The notes under the pieces: generated by a model
Told to the model about the DNA's origin: nothing
Databases searched by the model: none
What the model saw: only the letters and a program-made list of their open reading frames with translations
In this document: in pieces, positions 20,105 to 29,569 of the stretch
How the letters are laid out: the number at the start of each line of letters is the position of its first letter
How positions within the stretch are numbered: position 1 is the stretch's first letter
Translations under genes and position numbers: made by a program
Assembly (NCBI GenBank): GCA_945907045.1
Contig: CAMDSH010000001.1
Location: 1-64,000 of the forward strand
From: Rhizobium sp. Q54
Lineage (GTDB): Bacteria > Pseudomonadota > Alphaproteobacteria > Rhizobiales > Xanthobacteraceae
DNA length: 64,000 nucleotides
Direction of reading: 5' to 3'

Positions 20105-21061
20105 TCATTCGTCCGCCAGCGGGTGCAGGTCGCGCACCAGGCTCTTGAGCCGGCCCTCCAGCACATGGGTGTAAATCTGCGTCGTCGAGATGTCGGCATG
20201 GCCGAGCAGCGTCTGGACGACGCGCAAATCGGCTCCGTTGTGCAGCAAGTGGCTGGCGAAGGCATGGCGGAGCACATGCGGGCTGACCCGGTCGGCTGAA
20301 ATCCCGGCTTGGGCGGCGAGTTCTTTCAGTTCGCGGGCAAAATGCTGCCGGGTGAGATGCCCGCTGTCGCCAAACGAGGGGAACAGCCATTTCGACTTTT
20401 CGGATTTGGCCTTCGCACGCAGCGCGAGATATTCGGTCATGACGCGCTTGGCCGCGTCGTTGAGAGGAACCAGCCGCTCCTTGCCGCCCTTGCCGCGCAC
20501 GATCAGCATGTTCTGGTCGCGGCGCGCCGCTGCGGCGGGCAGTGCGACCAGTTCGGATACGCGCAGGCCAGTCGCGTAGACGACTTCGAGCAGGCACGCG
20601 AGCCGCAGCGCGCGCAGCCGCTCCGGCAGAGGTTGCGCTTCGTCGTTCATCGACGCGCGAGATTGCGTGAGAAGCGAATCGACTTCCGCGACGGAAAGAA
20701 TTTTCGGCAGGCTGCGTCCGCGCTTGGGGCCTTCGAGCACCGCGGCGGGATCGTCGGCGCGGCGCCCCTCGGCGTAGAGGAAGCGATAAAGCTGCCGCGC
20801 AGCGGAGAGCCGCCGCGCCACCGTCGCGCTTTTGAAATTTTGCCGAGCGAGAGAGCTTAAGTAACCGCGCAGGTCGTCGGTCGTCGCGTTGCCGAGCGTT
20901 CGGCCGCGCTCGCGCAGATGCGCGGTCAAATCGGCAAGGTCGCGGCCATAAGCGGAAAGCGTGTTCGCGCCAGCGCCGCGCTCGGCCGCCAGCATGTCGA
21001 GGAACAGCTCAACCTGCGTTGCGTCGGCTTGTTTTGCTTGAGGGCTTGGCTCGCGGGCCAT
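20105..21061 (-). CDS. xerD: Site-specific tyrosine recombinase XerD
   Basis: 318 residues. Resolves chromosome dimers at dif together with XerC. The SAM-like core-binding domain (about residues 15-105) is followed by the catalytic domain with Arg167 (ATGLRVSELVALP), Lys193 in the GKGGKERLVPL beta-hairpin, His262 and Arg265 (SPHVLRHAFASHLL), His288 (LLGHADISTTQ) and the nucleophile Tyr297 (IYTHV): a complete pentad plus tyrosine. It is adjacent to accA and aroK as in other Hyphomicrobiales, so this is the housekeeping recombinase and not a phage integrase. Confidence 0.95.
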   Translation of the reverse strand: MAREPSPQAKQADATQVELFLDMLAAERGAGANTLSAYGRDLADLTAHLRERGRTLGNATTDDLRGYLSSLARQNFKSATVARRLSAARQLYRFLYAEGRRADDPAAVLEGPKRGRSLPKILSVAEVDSLLTQSRASMNDEAQPLPERLRALRLACLLEVVYATGLRVSELVALPAAAARRDQNMLIVRGKGGKERLVPLNDAAKRVMTEYLALRAKAKSEKSKWLFPSFGDSGHLTRQHFARELKELAAQAGISADRVSPHVLRHAFASHLLHNGADLRVVQTLLGHADISTTQIYTHVLEGRLKSLVRDLHPLADE

Positions 21062-21081
21062 CGTGATGCCCGGTTATGGCG

Positions 21082-21231
21082 TCAGCGGTTTTTGTAGAAC
21101 TTGTCGGGCGGCACCGTGACGATGATCTCGCGCGGCTTTAGCTGGACGAAGGTGGCGAGCGAAAATACGGCGCCATAGGCCAATCCGCCAAGAATGCCGA
21201 CAAACAGTAGAAATCTGAACAGACTGGGCAT
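21082..21231 (-). CDS. Short single-pass membrane protein, 49 residues
   Basis: A small gene just upstream of xerD, 20 bases before its start, same strand. It encodes MPSLFRFLLFVGILGGLAYG and continues to a basic then polar tail with PREIIVTVPPDKFYKNR before TGA. One N-terminal membrane helix (residues ~5-27) with the C-terminus probably outside the membrane core. I recall similar short proteins between aroK and xerD in Bradyrhizobium-type genomes, so it is likely a real conserved gene, but no function is known. It fills the otherwise empty gap between xerD and aroK. Confidence 0.75.
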   Translation of the reverse strand: MPSLFRFLLFVGILGGLAYGAVFSLATFVQLKPREIIVTVPPDKFYKNR

Positions 21232-21378
21232 CTTGGAAACTCACGCGCTGCGCCGCACGGACATGCGATAGGGCGGGAGTACGACCACGATATGGCAAAC
21301 CTGGCAAGAGCAGCGTTCTCGGTTGTCTCGCGGAATAGTTTATGATGGAACCGTTGCGCCGATTTGGGAAGGCCCGTG

Positions 21379-22023
21379 ATGCCCGATATTATTGCCCATA
21401 AAGCGGACGAAGACGGTCCGGATAGCGCGCTGGGAAGCGCGATTGTCGCGGCGCTCGGCCGCCGTTCGGTCGTGCTCGTCGGCATGATGGGCGCCGGCAA
21501 ATCGGCAATCGGACGCCGGCTCGCAAGCCGGCTCGGGATTCCGTTCATGGATGCCGATGCCGAAATCGAGAAGGCCGCCGGCATGAAAATCCCGGAAATG
21601 TTCGAGACGCACGGCGAGGCCTATTTCCGCAACGGCGAAGCACGCGTGATTGCGAGGCTGCTCGCTGAAAATGGTCCGCAGGTGCTCGCCACCGGCGGCG
21701 GCGCTGTGATGAACGAGCAGACGCGCGCCGCGATACACGCCAACGGCATATCGGTGTGGCTCAAAGCCGAGTACGAAGTTCTCATGCGCCGCGTGAAACG
21801 CCGTCCAAACGCCGACCGTCCCATGCTCAAGGGCGATCCGGCCGAGCGGCTCAAGCAACTGATGACGGAGCGCGAGCCGGCCTATGCCGGGGCCGACGTC
21901 ACCGTGCAATCGCGCGACGTGCCGCACGACACCATCGTCGATGAAATCATCGCCGCGCTGGCGGGGCCGCTCGGGGTGCCGGTGCAAAATTCCACGCTTG
22001 CAGCGACGGAGGGCCGGTCATGA
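21379..22023 (+). CDS. aroK: Shikimate kinase
   Basis: 214 residues from the ATG at 21379, preceded by GGGAAGG; a TTG 15 bases upstream is in frame but less likely. Phosphorylates shikimate at C3 with ATP. P-loop GMMGAGKSAIGRRLA, shikimate-binding DADAEIEKAAG and FRNGEARV, GGGAVM, and the lid with RPNADRPML are all present. The N-terminus has a ~25-residue extension before the P-loop strand, common in Rhizobiales. Its stop overlaps aroB by four bases (ATGA), so the pair is translationally coupled. Confidence 0.96.
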   Translation: MPDIIAHKADEDGPDSALGSAIVAALGRRSVVLVGMMGAGKSAIGRRLASRLGIPFMDADAEIEKAAGMKIPEMFETHGEAYFRNGEARVIARLLAENGPQVLATGGGAVMNEQTRAAIHANGISVWLKAEYEVLMRRVKRRPNADRPMLKGDPAERLKQLMTEREPAYAGADVTVQSRDVPHDTIVDEIIAALAGPLGVPVQNSTLAATEGRS

Positions 22024-23150
22024 ACGCGCCCCACCGTGACGGAGAAACTATCGTTGTGAATGTTGCGCTCGGTGCGCGCGCATACGACATCGCCATCGGC
22101 CGCGACCTGCTTGGTTCGCTCGGCGCGCGCATCAAGGCGCTGCGGCCGGACGCCAAGGTTGCCATTGTCACCGATGAGACGGTGGCGAAGCATCATCTTG
22201 CAGCAACGGAAGCCTCGCTCGCGTCCGCCGGGATTGCTTTCTCGCGGGTGATCGTGCCGGGCGGCGAAAGCTCGAAAAGCATCGCGACGTTCGAGCAGGT
22301 TTGCGAGGCGCTGATCGCGGCGCGCATCGAGCGTGGCGATCTCGTTATCGCGCTCGGCGGCGGCGTTGTCGGCGACCTCGCCGGATTTGCCGCGGCGGCG
22401 GTGCGGCGCGGGCTCGATTTCGTGCAGGTGCCGACGTCGCTGCTGGCGCAAGTGGATTCTTCCGTCGGCGGAAAAACCGGCATTAATTCCAGGCACGGCA
22501 AAAATCTGATCGGCGCGTTCCATCAGCCGGTGCTGGTCGTTGCCGACACCGCGCTGCTCGACACGCTGCCCGCGCGCCAGTTTCGCGCCGGTTATGCGGA
22601 GGTCGTGAAATACGGATTGCTCGGCGATGCCGCGTTCTTCTCGTGGCTGGAAGCCAACGGGCCGGACATTTTTGCCGGGGGGCCGGCGCGCGAGCATGCC
22701 ATCGCGGTGTGTAGCCGCGGCAAGGCGGGAATCGTCAGCCGCGACGAACGCGAGATGGGCGAGCGTGCGCTCCTTAACCTCGGGCACACTTTCGGCCACG
22801 CCTTCGAGGCCGCCGCCGGTTTCTCCGACCGGCTGCTGCATGGCGAAGCCGTCGCGTTCGGCATTACGCTGGCGTTCGAGTTTTCCGCGCGCAAAGGCCT
22901 GCTGCCGGCCAGTGATGCCGCGCGCGCCGCCCGCCATCTTGCGGGAGCCGGTTTGCCAACCCATCTCAAGGACTTGGCTGGGCCGCTGCCGGATGCCGAC
23001 CGCCTGATGGAACTGATCGCGCAGGACAAAAAAGTGAAACGCGGCAAGCTCACCTTCATTCTGGTGCGCGGCATCGGCGCGGCATTTGTCGCACCCGACA
23101 TCGATGCGGCCGAAGTGCGCGCGTTCCTGGCCGAGAAACTTGGCGCGTGA
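22020..23150 (+). CDS. aroB: 3-dehydroquinate synthase
   Basis: 376 residues. Converts DAHP to 3-dehydroquinate with NAD+ and a divalent metal, the second step of the shikimate pathway. Motifs: VPGGESSKS, ALGGGVVGDLAGFAAA for NAD, VPTSLLAQVDSSVGGKTGINS, and the metal-ligand region LNLGHTFGHAFEAAAGF. Full length. Starts inside the aroK stop codon overlap. Its stop codon (23148-23150) lies in the left arm of a REP-like palindrome, so the transcript ends in, or runs through, a strong hairpin. Confidence 0.97.
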   Translation: MNAPHRDGETIVVNVALGARAYDIAIGRDLLGSLGARIKALRPDAKVAIVTDETVAKHHLAATEASLASAGIAFSRVIVPGGESSKSIATFEQVCEALIAARIERGDLVIALGGGVVGDLAGFAAAAVRRGLDFVQVPTSLLAQVDSSVGGKTGINSRHGKNLIGAFHQPVLVVADTALLDTLPARQFRAGYAEVVKYGLLGDAAFFSWLEANGPDIFAGGPAREHAIAVCSRGKAGIVSRDEREMGERALLNLGHTFGHAFEAAAGFSDRLLHGEAVAFGITLAFEFSARKGLLPASDAARAARHLAGAGLPTHLKDLAGPLPDADRLMELIAQDKKVKRGKLTFILVRGIGAAFVAPDIDAAEVRAFLAEKLGA

Positions 23151-23189
23151 TCGCGAAAAGCGGCGCCGGTTTTCGGGTAAGATCACGCG
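23144..23189. repeat. REP-like palindrome at the aroB 3' end
   Basis: Perfect 9-base arms CGCGTGATC / GATCACGCG enclose CGAAAAGCGG...CCGGTTTTCG. The GAAAAG-N-CCGGTTTTC core resembles a widespread Bradyrhizobium/Rhodopseudomonas intergenic repeat that I know from those genomes. It overlaps the last codon and stop of aroB and may stabilise or terminate the mRNA before the CBS-domain gene. Confidence 0.7.
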
Positions 23190-23208
23190 TCAAGGAAGAT
23201 TCTAGGAA

Positions 23209-24498
23209 ATGAGCACCTACGACTGGCTCTCCTTTGCCATCGTGCTGATCTGTCTGCTGGTGTCGGCGTTCTTTTCCGGCAGCGAGACGGCGCTGACCGC
23301 ATCCTCGCGCGCGCGCATGATGCGGCTCGAGAAACACGGAAATCGCCGCGCGAAGATCGTCAATCGCCTGCTGCTGGCGCGCGAGCGTTTGCTCGGCGCA
23401 CTGCTGTTCGGCAACAACGCAGCCAACATCGCGGCATCCACGCTGGCGACGAGTGTTTTTCTCGCCTGGTTCGGCGACGCCGGCGTGATCTACGCCACCA
23501 TCGTCATGACCGTGCTGGTCGTGGTGCTTGCCGAGGTGCTGCCGAAGACGGCGGCGATCAACGCCCCCGATCGCATCGCGCTCGCGGTCGCGAAACCGAT
23601 GGACTGGGTGGTCAGTCTGTTCGGCCCGGTGCTGATGGGCGTCGAGACGTTGGTGCGCTGGCTGCTCAAGCCGATGGGAATCAATGTCGGCGAGAACCAG
23701 CCGGTGCTGTCAGCACATGAGGAATTGCGCGGCGCGGTCGATCTTCTGCATCACGAAGGTGGCGTCGAGAAGCACGACCGCGACATGTTCGGCGGCGTTC
23801 TTGATTTGAACGAACTCGAAGTCTCCGACGTGATGATCCACCGCACCAAGATGATCACCGTGAAGGCGGACGATCCGCCGCAGGACGTGGTGAACGCGGC
23901 GATGGCGGCCCCGGTCACGCGTTTGCCGCTGTGGCGCGAGACGCCGGAAAACATTATCGGCGTGCTGCACGCCAAGGATTTGCTGCGCGCTTTGCACGCG
24001 ACGGAAGGCGATGCTTCCAAGATCGATGTCACCGCGATCATGACGCCGCCGTGGTTCGTGCCCGACACCACGCCGCTGTCCGAGCAACTCAAGGCGTTTC
24101 GCCGGCGCAAGACGCCGTTCGCGCTGGTGGTGGACGAGTACGGCGAGGTGATGGGTCTCGTCACGCTCGAAGATATTCTGGAAGAGATCGTCGGCGACAT
24201 CACCGACGAGCATGACGTTGTGGTGCCGGGCGTGCGGCGGCAGCCGGACGGTTCGGTCAATGTCGACGGTGCGGTGCCGATCCGCGATCTCAATCGTGTC
24301 ATGGATTGGAACCTGCCCGACGAGGAAGCGACCACCATTGCGGGGCTTGTCATCCACGAGGCGCGCTCGATACCGGAACCGGGACAGAGCTTCACTTTCC
24401 ACGGCTTCCGCTTCCGCGTGTTGCGCCGCTCGCGCAACCGCATCACCACGCTCCGCATCCAGCCGCTTGCGCGCAAGCCCGCCGCGAAGGCAGGATGA
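23209..24498 (+). CDS. CNNM/CorC (HlyC) family protein: DUF21, CBS pair, CorC domain
   Basis: 429 residues. Domain order: DUF21/CNNM membrane domain with four hydrophobic helices (about 1-185, beginning with FFSGSETALTASSRARM, the conserved SGSETA motif), a CBS pair (about 205-325), and a CorC_HlyC transporter-associated domain (about 340-425, VDGAVPIRDLNRVMDWNLP). Family members are inner-membrane Mg2+/Co2+ efflux or resistance proteins gated by nucleotide binding at the CBS pair. It follows aroB by 58 bases with the REP hairpin between. The last residues are basic. Confidence 0.9.
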   Translation: MSTYDWLSFAIVLICLLVSAFFSGSETALTASSRARMMRLEKHGNRRAKIVNRLLLARERLLGALLFGNNAANIAASTLATSVFLAWFGDAGVIYATIVMTVLVVVLAEVLPKTAAINAPDRIALAVAKPMDWVVSLFGPVLMGVETLVRWLLKPMGINVGENQPVLSAHEELRGAVDLLHHEGGVEKHDRDMFGGVLDLNELEVSDVMIHRTKMITVKADDPPQDVVNAAMAAPVTRLPLWRETPENIIGVLHAKDLLRALHATEGDASKIDVTAIMTPPWFVPDTTPLSEQLKAFRRRKTPFALVVDEYGEVMGLVTLEDILEEIVGDITDEHDVVVPGVRRQPDGSVNVDGAVPIRDLNRVMDWNLPDEEATTIAGLVIHEARSIPEPGQSFTFHGFRFRVLRRSRNRITTLRIQPLARKPAAKAG

Positions 24499-24549
24499 TC
24501 TCCAACAATGAGTGACGGCCATCTCATGGCCGCTTAGGGGAGGAAAATC

Positions 24550-25530
24550 GTGCGGGTATTTAATCACACGCGCATTCTCGGTTTCGCCGCGCTGATCGCT
24601 GCTTGCTTTATGAGCGCGGCTTCGGCGCAGAATTATCCCGATCGTCCAATCCGCCTGATCGCGCCGTTTCCCGCCGGCGGTCTTGCCGACGTGCTCGCCC
24701 GCGCGGTCGGCGATGAGATGTCGAAATCGCTCGGCCAGCCGGTCATCGTCGAGAACCGCGCAGGCGCCGGCGGCAATGTCGGCGCCGATGCGGTCGCCAA
24801 GGCCGCGCCCGACGGCTACACGCTGCTGATGTCATCGGCGGGAATTCTCACCGCCAACCAGTTTCTCTATTCCAAGATGCCGTTCGATCCGGAAAAAGAT
24901 TTCATCCCGGTGTCGATCGTCGCCGACATGCCGATGATGGTGGTGGTCAATCCGAAGGTCGAAGCCAAGACGCTGCGGGAACTGGTGGCGATGGCGCGCG
25001 CCAATCCGGGCAAGCTCAATTTTGGCTCGCCCGGCATCGGCACCACTGGCCATCTCGGCCTGGCGCTAATGCTGCATGCCGCGAAGGTTCAGATCACGCA
25101 TGTGCCGTATCGCGGCGCGGCGCCCGCCATTACCGATCTTGTCGGCGGGCAGATCGACGGCGTCGTCGACAATCCGCCGACGGTGCTGCCGCATATCAAT
25201 GAGGGGCGGCTGCGCGCGCTCGCGGTCACCGCCAAGCAGCGCCTCGCGCTGCTGCCCGATCTTCCCACCACGGCGGAAGCGGGCGTCGCCAATTACGAGG
25301 CGTCGTCCTGGTTCGGCATCGCAGTTCCCGCCGGTACGCCGCCTGCCGTCGTCGCGCGGCTGCACAAGGAGATCGTGGCGGCGCTGCGCCAGCCCGCGAT
25401 GGCGGAGCGCTTTGCGAAAACCGGCGCGCGTCTGGTCGGCAACAGTCCGGAGGATTTCGCCAAGCAAATCCGCGCCGAGCGGGTGCAATGGGGCGAGGTC
25501 ATTCGCGCGGCGAACATCAGGGCGGATTGA
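24550..25530 (+). CDS. Bug/TctC-type tripartite tricarboxylate transporter substrate-binding protein
   Basis: 326 residues, starting at a GTG with strong GGGGAGGAAAA upstream. A Sec signal peptide ends SAASAQNYPDRPIRLI. Bug hallmarks: PFPAGGLADVLAR, VIVENRAGAGGNVGADAVAKAAPDGYTLL, and LPTTAEAGV. These periplasmic proteins bind carboxylates for TctAB permeases, but no tctA/tctB is present, so this is one of three orphan Bug proteins in the window. It converges with bolA three bases away, leaving no separate terminator. Confidence 0.92.
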   Translation: MRVFNHTRILGFAALIAACFMSAASAQNYPDRPIRLIAPFPAGGLADVLARAVGDEMSKSLGQPVIVENRAGAGGNVGADAVAKAAPDGYTLLMSSAGILTANQFLYSKMPFDPEKDFIPVSIVADMPMMVVVNPKVEAKTLRELVAMARANPGKLNFGSPGIGTTGHLGLALMLHAAKVQITHVPYRGAAPAITDLVGGQIDGVVDNPPTVLPHINEGRLRALAVTAKQRLALLPDLPTTAEAGVANYEASSWFGIAVPAGTPPAVVARLHKEIVAALRQPAMAERFAKTGARLVGNSPEDFAKQIRAERVQWGEVIRAANIRAD

Positions 25531-25533
25531 AAT

Positions 25534-25812
25534 TCAGGCGACGGTCGCTTCGCCCGGCGCCGATGCGTGGATGGCAAGCGCGTGCACGCCGCCTGCCAGT
25601 TCGCTTGCCAGCGCCTGGTTGATCATGCGGTGGCGTTCGATTCGGCTCTTATTTTTGAAGGCCTGCGACACAATATAAACCCTGTAATGGGTCTCGCCGC
25701 CCGGGCGATCCCCGGCGTGGCCGGCATGCAGGTGCGATTCATCCACCACCTTCAGGCTTTCAGGCGTGAAGGCTTTCGATAATTTTTCGCTGATAGTTTG
25801 TTCGGTGCGCAT
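25534..25812 (-). CDS. BolA family protein
   Basis: 92 residues. BolA-like proteins work with monothiol glutaredoxins in iron sensing and Fe-S handling. The conserved core is visible: VDESHLHAGHAG, ETHYRVYIVSQAFKNKSRIERHRMINQAL and ELAGGVHALAIHA. The His residues in the HAGH and HALAIHA stretches are candidate cluster ligands. BolA next to dnaJ-cobS-cobT is a typical Hyphomicrobiales arrangement. It diverges from the DnaJ-like gene with ~120 bases between. Confidence 0.93.
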   Translation of the reverse strand: MRTEQTISEKLSKAFTPESLKVVDESHLHAGHAGDRPGGETHYRVYIVSQAFKNKSRIERHRMINQALASELAGGVHALAIHASAPGEATVA

Positions 25813-25931
25813 GCCGTTTCGCTTAAAGCCTCTTGTGCCAAAAGGTCAATGTGATTTGCCGTGTCGAAATCGATGAAAGTTCGCTGTCAAGACTTGTACG
25901 CGCCAGCCACAAACCCGCATACTGACCGGTC

Positions 25932-26540
25932 ATGAAATTCGACTCACCTCTTTTCGACCGCGTTCGCGTCAAGCCGTCCAAGGACCGGCGGCCGCGCAAC
26001 GATACGCCGGCGTGCAACTGGCCCGGCTGCGCCGAGCCCGGAGCCCATCGCGCGCCGAAAGGGCGGGCGCGCGAGAAGGATTACTGGAACTTTTGCCTCG
26101 CGCATGTGCGCGAATATAACGCGTCGTACAATTTTTTCGCCGGCATGAGTGACGATGCCGTGCTGGCCTATCAGAAAGACGCGCTCACCGGTCATCGGCC
26201 GACCTGGAAGATGGGCACCGGCAAGCGCGGCGCCGACCATCCCGGCATGGACACTGCCACCGACCCGATCGGGATGTTTCACGAAATGGGCGGGCGCAGC
26301 ACCTCGCGGCCCGATCCCGAGCACAAGCCGGAAAAGCGGATGATCCGCAACGCCGAGCGCAAGGCGTTCGAGACAATGGGCGTGGAAGCCAGCGTCACGG
26401 CGGCCGAGCTGAAGATGCGTTTCAAGCTACTAGTGAAGCGCCATCATCCCGACGCCAATAACGGGGACCGCTCGACCGAAGACAAGCTGCGCGCGATCAT
26501 CGAAGCGTACAACTATTTGAAATCAGTAGGGTTTAGCTAA
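25932..26540 (+). CDS. DnaJ-domain protein with N-terminal Cys motif
   Basis: 202 residues. The C-terminal ~60 residues are a J domain (VTAAELKMRFKLLVKRHHPDANNGD) with the essential HPD tripeptide that stimulates DnaK. The N-terminal half contains CNWPGCAEPGAHRAPKGR and FCLAHVREYNASYNF, Cys/His residues that could bind zinc. This alphaproteobacterial DnaJ-like type lies regularly beside cobS/cobT, suggesting, without proof, a link to cobaltochelatase folding or to BolA. No Gly/Phe region or DnaJ zinc fingers, so it is not the housekeeping DnaJ. Confidence 0.9.
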   Translation: MKFDSPLFDRVRVKPSKDRRPRNDTPACNWPGCAEPGAHRAPKGRAREKDYWNFCLAHVREYNASYNFFAGMSDDAVLAYQKDALTGHRPTWKMGTGKRGADHPGMDTATDPIGMFHEMGGRSTSRPDPEHKPEKRMIRNAERKAFETMGVEASVTAAELKMRFKLLVKRHHPDANNGDRSTEDKLRAIIEAYNYLKSVGFS

Positions 26541-26644
26541 ATTTTATTGCGGTTTCTTGCGGCATTTCCTTCTGCTAGGTTGCTCGCGTTATCCGCTTTG
26601 AACCCCTACCTGTAGTGTGCCCGTTGACGGGCCACGGAGTTGCA

Positions 26645-27631
26645 ATGACGACCGCCACCCAAGACGTCGCCGGCCTGCCCGACATGAAAGTGTCGATCCG
26701 GCAGATGTTCGGCATCGACAGCGACATGGAAGTGCCGGCCTATTCCAAGGCTGGCGAGCACGTGCCGGATATCGACTCGGATTACCGCTTCGACCGTCCG
26801 ACCACGCTCGCGATCCTTGCAGGCTTTGCCAAAAACCGCCGCGTGATCGTCACCGGCTATCACGGCACCGGCAAGTCGACGCATATCGAACAGGTGGCGG
26901 CGCGGCTCAACTGGCCGATGGTGCGCGTCAATCTCGACAGCCACATCAGCCGTATCGATCTGGTCGGCAAGGACGCCATCGTGCTCAAGGATGGCAAGCA
27001 GATCACGGAATTCCGCGATGGCATTTTGCCGTGGGCCTATCAGCACAATGTCGCGCTCTGCTTCGACGAATACGACGCAGGCCGCCCGGACGTGATGTTC
27101 GTGATCCAGCGCGTGCTGGAATCTTCCGGCCGGTTGACGCTGCTCGACCAGAGCCGCGTGATCAAGCCGCATCCGGCGTTCCGCCTGTTCGCCACCGCCA
27201 ACACGGTTGGCCTCGGCGACACGTCGGGCCTCTATCACGGCACGCAACAGATCAACCAGGCGCAGATGGATCGCTGGTCGATCGTCACGACGCTGAATTA
27301 TCTGCCGCACGACAATGAAGTCGAGATCGTGCTGGCCAAGGCCAAGCATTACCGCAACGAACAGGGCCGCGACATCGTCAACAAGATGGTTCGCGTCGCC
27401 GACTTGACGCGTAACGCTTTCATGAACGGCGATATCTCGACCGTGATGAGCCCGCGCACGGTGATCACCTGGGCGGAGAACGCCGACATCTTCCAGGATA
27501 TCGGCTTTGCCTTCCGCCTCACGTTCCTGAACAAATGCGACGAGTTGGAACGGCCGATCGTTGCGGAGTTCTATCAGCGCTGCTTCGGCGTCGAGTTGCC
27601 GGAGTCTTCCGTCAACGTTGCGTTGTCTTAA
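26645..27631 (+). CDS. cobS: Cobaltochelatase subunit CobS
   Basis: 328 residues from the ATG at 26645, with GGAG upstream. CobS is the AAA+ ATPase that with CobT and CobN inserts cobalt into hydrogenobyrinic acid a,c-diamide in aerobic B12 synthesis. Walker [10 protein letters not shown] is at residues 71-79, Walker B at [14 protein letters not shown], sensor 1 at [10 protein letters not shown]. The N-terminal peptide [21 protein letters not shown] is the family signature. cobT follows after 42 bases. cobN is not in the window, nor is a cobalamin riboswitch seen upstream. Confidence 0.96.
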   Translation: MTTATQDVAGLPDMKVSIRQMFGIDSDMEVPAYSKAGEHVPDIDSDYRFDRPTTLAILAGFAKNRRVIVTGYHGTGKSTHIEQVAARLNWPMVRVNLDSHISRIDLVGKDAIVLKDGKQITEFRDGILPWAYQHNVALCFDEYDAGRPDVMFVIQRVLESSGRLTLLDQSRVIKPHPAFRLFATANTVGLGDTSGLYHGTQQINQAQMDRWSIVTTLNYLPHDNEVEIVLAKAKHYRNEQGRDIVNKMVRVADLTRNAFMNGDISTVMSPRTVITWAENADIFQDIGFAFRLTFLNKCDELERPIVAEFYQRCFGVELPESSVNVALS

Positions 27632-27673
27632 AAGCGGGCCTCTCCGCATTTTCCCCGGAGAGGAACACGACCG

Positions 27674-29569
27674 ATGGCTTCCAACATCAAAGGCAAATCG
27701 CCTGCCAAGGATTCCCCGACCGAGCCGTTCAAGCGGGCGGTCGCAGGATGCCTGCGCGCCATCGCCAAGAAGCCCGATCTTGAGGTCGCCTTTGCCGCCG
27801 AACGCCCCGGCCTGATGGGCGGCAAAGCGCGGCTCCCCGAGCCGCCGCGCAAGCTCAGCAAGCATGATGCGGCCATTGTGCGCGGCCATTCCGATTCGAT
27901 TGCGCTGCGGCTCGCCTGCCATGACCCGTCGATGCATCGCCGCCTGCAGCCCGGCGGCCAGCAGGCGCGCGCGGTTTTCGAGGCTGTGGAGCAGGCGCGC
28001 GTCGAAGCCATCGGCGCGCGGCGCATGGACGGCGTGGCGAAGAATCTCACCGCCATGCTCGACGATAAATTCCATCGCGGCAAATTTGACGAAATCACCG
28101 ACCGCGCCGACGCGCCAATTGAAGAAGCGCTCGCCATGCTGGTGCGCGAGCGGCTTACCGGCATGGCCCCGCCGCCGGCGGCGAAGAAGCTGGTCGATCT
28201 GTGGCGTCCGCTGATTGAGGACCGCGCCGCGCGCAGCCTCGACAAGCTGGAAGACTTGGTCGAGGACCAGCATCAATTCGGGGACGCGGTGCACGATCTG
28301 CTCGACGCCCTGGAAATGGGTGAGGACCGCAGCCGCGATTCCGAGGACGAGGACGAAGACAAAGGCGAGGAAGAGCGCCGCAAGCAGGAGTCGGGCGAGA
28401 ACGGCGATGCCGCCGACGCCGACGAGATGCAGCGCATGAGTCTTGAGGATGCCGAAGTCTCGGCCGAGGAAATGCCTGACAGCGCCGCGGAAGCGACCGA
28501 TGCGCCGACTTCCGACATGGCGGACGACAGCGAGATGGGCGATGCCGAAACGCCGGGCGAGCCGTGGCGGCCGCGCCAGAACGGCGCCAACGAGCCGCGC
28601 GGGCCCGACTACAAGGCGTTCACCCACAAGTTCGACGAAATGGTCGCGGCCGAGGAATTGTGCGAGGCGGACGAACTCGACCGCCTGCGCGGCTATCTCG
28701 ACAAGCAGCTTTCGCATTTGCAAGGCGTCGTCGCGCGGCTGGCCAATCGCCTGCAGCGCCGGCTGATGGCGCAGCAGAACCGCTCGTGGGAATTCGATCT
28801 CGAAGAGGGCCAGCTCGATCCGGCGCGGCTCTCGCGGGTCATCACCGATCCGCTGCATGCGCTCTCGTTCAAGCACGAAAAGGATACGACGTTCCGCGAC
28901 ACGGTGGTGACGTTGCTGCTCGACAATTCAGGATCGATGCGCGGGCGCCCGATCACGGTGGCGGCGACATGTGCGGACATTCTCGCGCGCACGCTTGAGC
29001 GCTGCGGCGTCAAGGTCGAGATCCTCGGCTTCACCACGCGGGCGTGGAAGGGCGGGCAGTCGCGCGAATCCTGGCTCACCGCAGGCAAGCCGCCGAATCC
29101 CGGCCGGCTCAACGATCTGCGCCACATCATCTACAAATCGGCGGATGCGCCCTGGCGCCGCGCGCGCAAGAACCTCGGATTGATGATGCGCGAAGGATTG
29201 CTGAAAGAGAACATCGACGGCGAGGCGCTCGACTGGGCGCACAAGCGTCTGCTCGCTCGCTCCGAGCAGCGAAAGATTTTGATGATGATTTCCGACGGCG
29301 CGCCGGTCGATGACTCGACGCTCTCGGTCAATCCCGGAAATTATCTCGAACGTCACTTGCGCTGGGTCATCGAGGAGATCGAGACCCGCTCGCCGGTCGA
29401 ACTCATCGCCATCGGCATCGGTCATGACGTTACGCGCTACTATCGCCGTGCGGTCACCATCGTCGATGCCGAGGAGTTGGGTGGCGCGATGACCGAGAAG
29501 CTGGCCGAACTGTTCGACGACCAGAGCGTGCCCGATCAGCGTCCGCGCCGGCGCAGGCGGGTCGCGTGA
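27674..29569 (+). CDS. cobT: Cobaltochelatase subunit CobT
   Basis: 631 residues. Partner of CobS in the chelatase AAA+ complex. The N-terminal helical domain (about 1-200) is followed by a long acidic segment (about 215-300) rich in Asp/Glu, and a C-terminal von Willebrand A domain with the MIDAS motif D417-NSGSMRG and later [14 protein letters not shown]. The acidic linker and MIDAS are standard for CobT/BchD-like proteins. AGAGGAA lies upstream of the ATG. The stop overlaps the GTG start of the esterase-like gene (GTGA). Confidence 0.95.
   Translation: MASNIKGKSPAKDSPTEPFKRAVAGCLRAIAKKPDLEVAFAAERPGLMGGKARLPEPPRKLSKHDAAIVRGHSDSIALRLACHDPSMHRRLQPGGQQARAVFEAVEQARVEAIGARRMDGVAKNLTAMLDDKFHRGKFDEITDRADAPIEEALAMLVRERLTGMAPPPAAKKLVDLWRPLIEDRAARSLDKLEDLVEDQHQFGDAVHDLLDALEMGEDRSRDSEDEDEDKGEEERRKQESGENGDAADADEMQRMSLEDAEVSAEEMPDSAAEATDAPTSDMADDSEMGDAETPGEPWRPRQNGANEPRGPDYKAFTHKFDEMVAAEELCEADELDRLRGYLDKQLSHLQGVVARLANRLQRRLMAQQNRSWEFDLEEGQLDPARLSRVITDPLHALSFKHEKDTTFRDTVVTLLLDNSGSMRGRPITVAATCADILARTLERCGVKVEILGFTTRAWKGGQSRESWLTAGKPPNPGRLNDLRHIIYKSADAPWRRARKNLGLMMREGLLKENIDGEALDWAHKRLLARSEQRKILMMISDGAPVDDSTLSVNPGNYLERHLRWVIEEIETRSPVELIAIGIGHDVTRYYRRAVTIVDAEELGGAMTEKLAELFDDQSVPDQRPRRRRRVA

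Noticed and set aside
20105-21061. Phage-type integrase marking a prophage
   Set aside because: Protein length, motifs and synteny with aroK and accA identify housekeeping XerD; no phage genes are near.
26541-26644. Cobalamin riboswitch upstream of cobS
   Set aside because: The gap is only ~100 bases and shows no B12-box-like sequence or suitable length.
26606-28876. Long antisense open frame opposite cobS-cobT
   Set aside because: Shadow of two clearly identified genes; composition is unnatural and it crosses the boundary of both.
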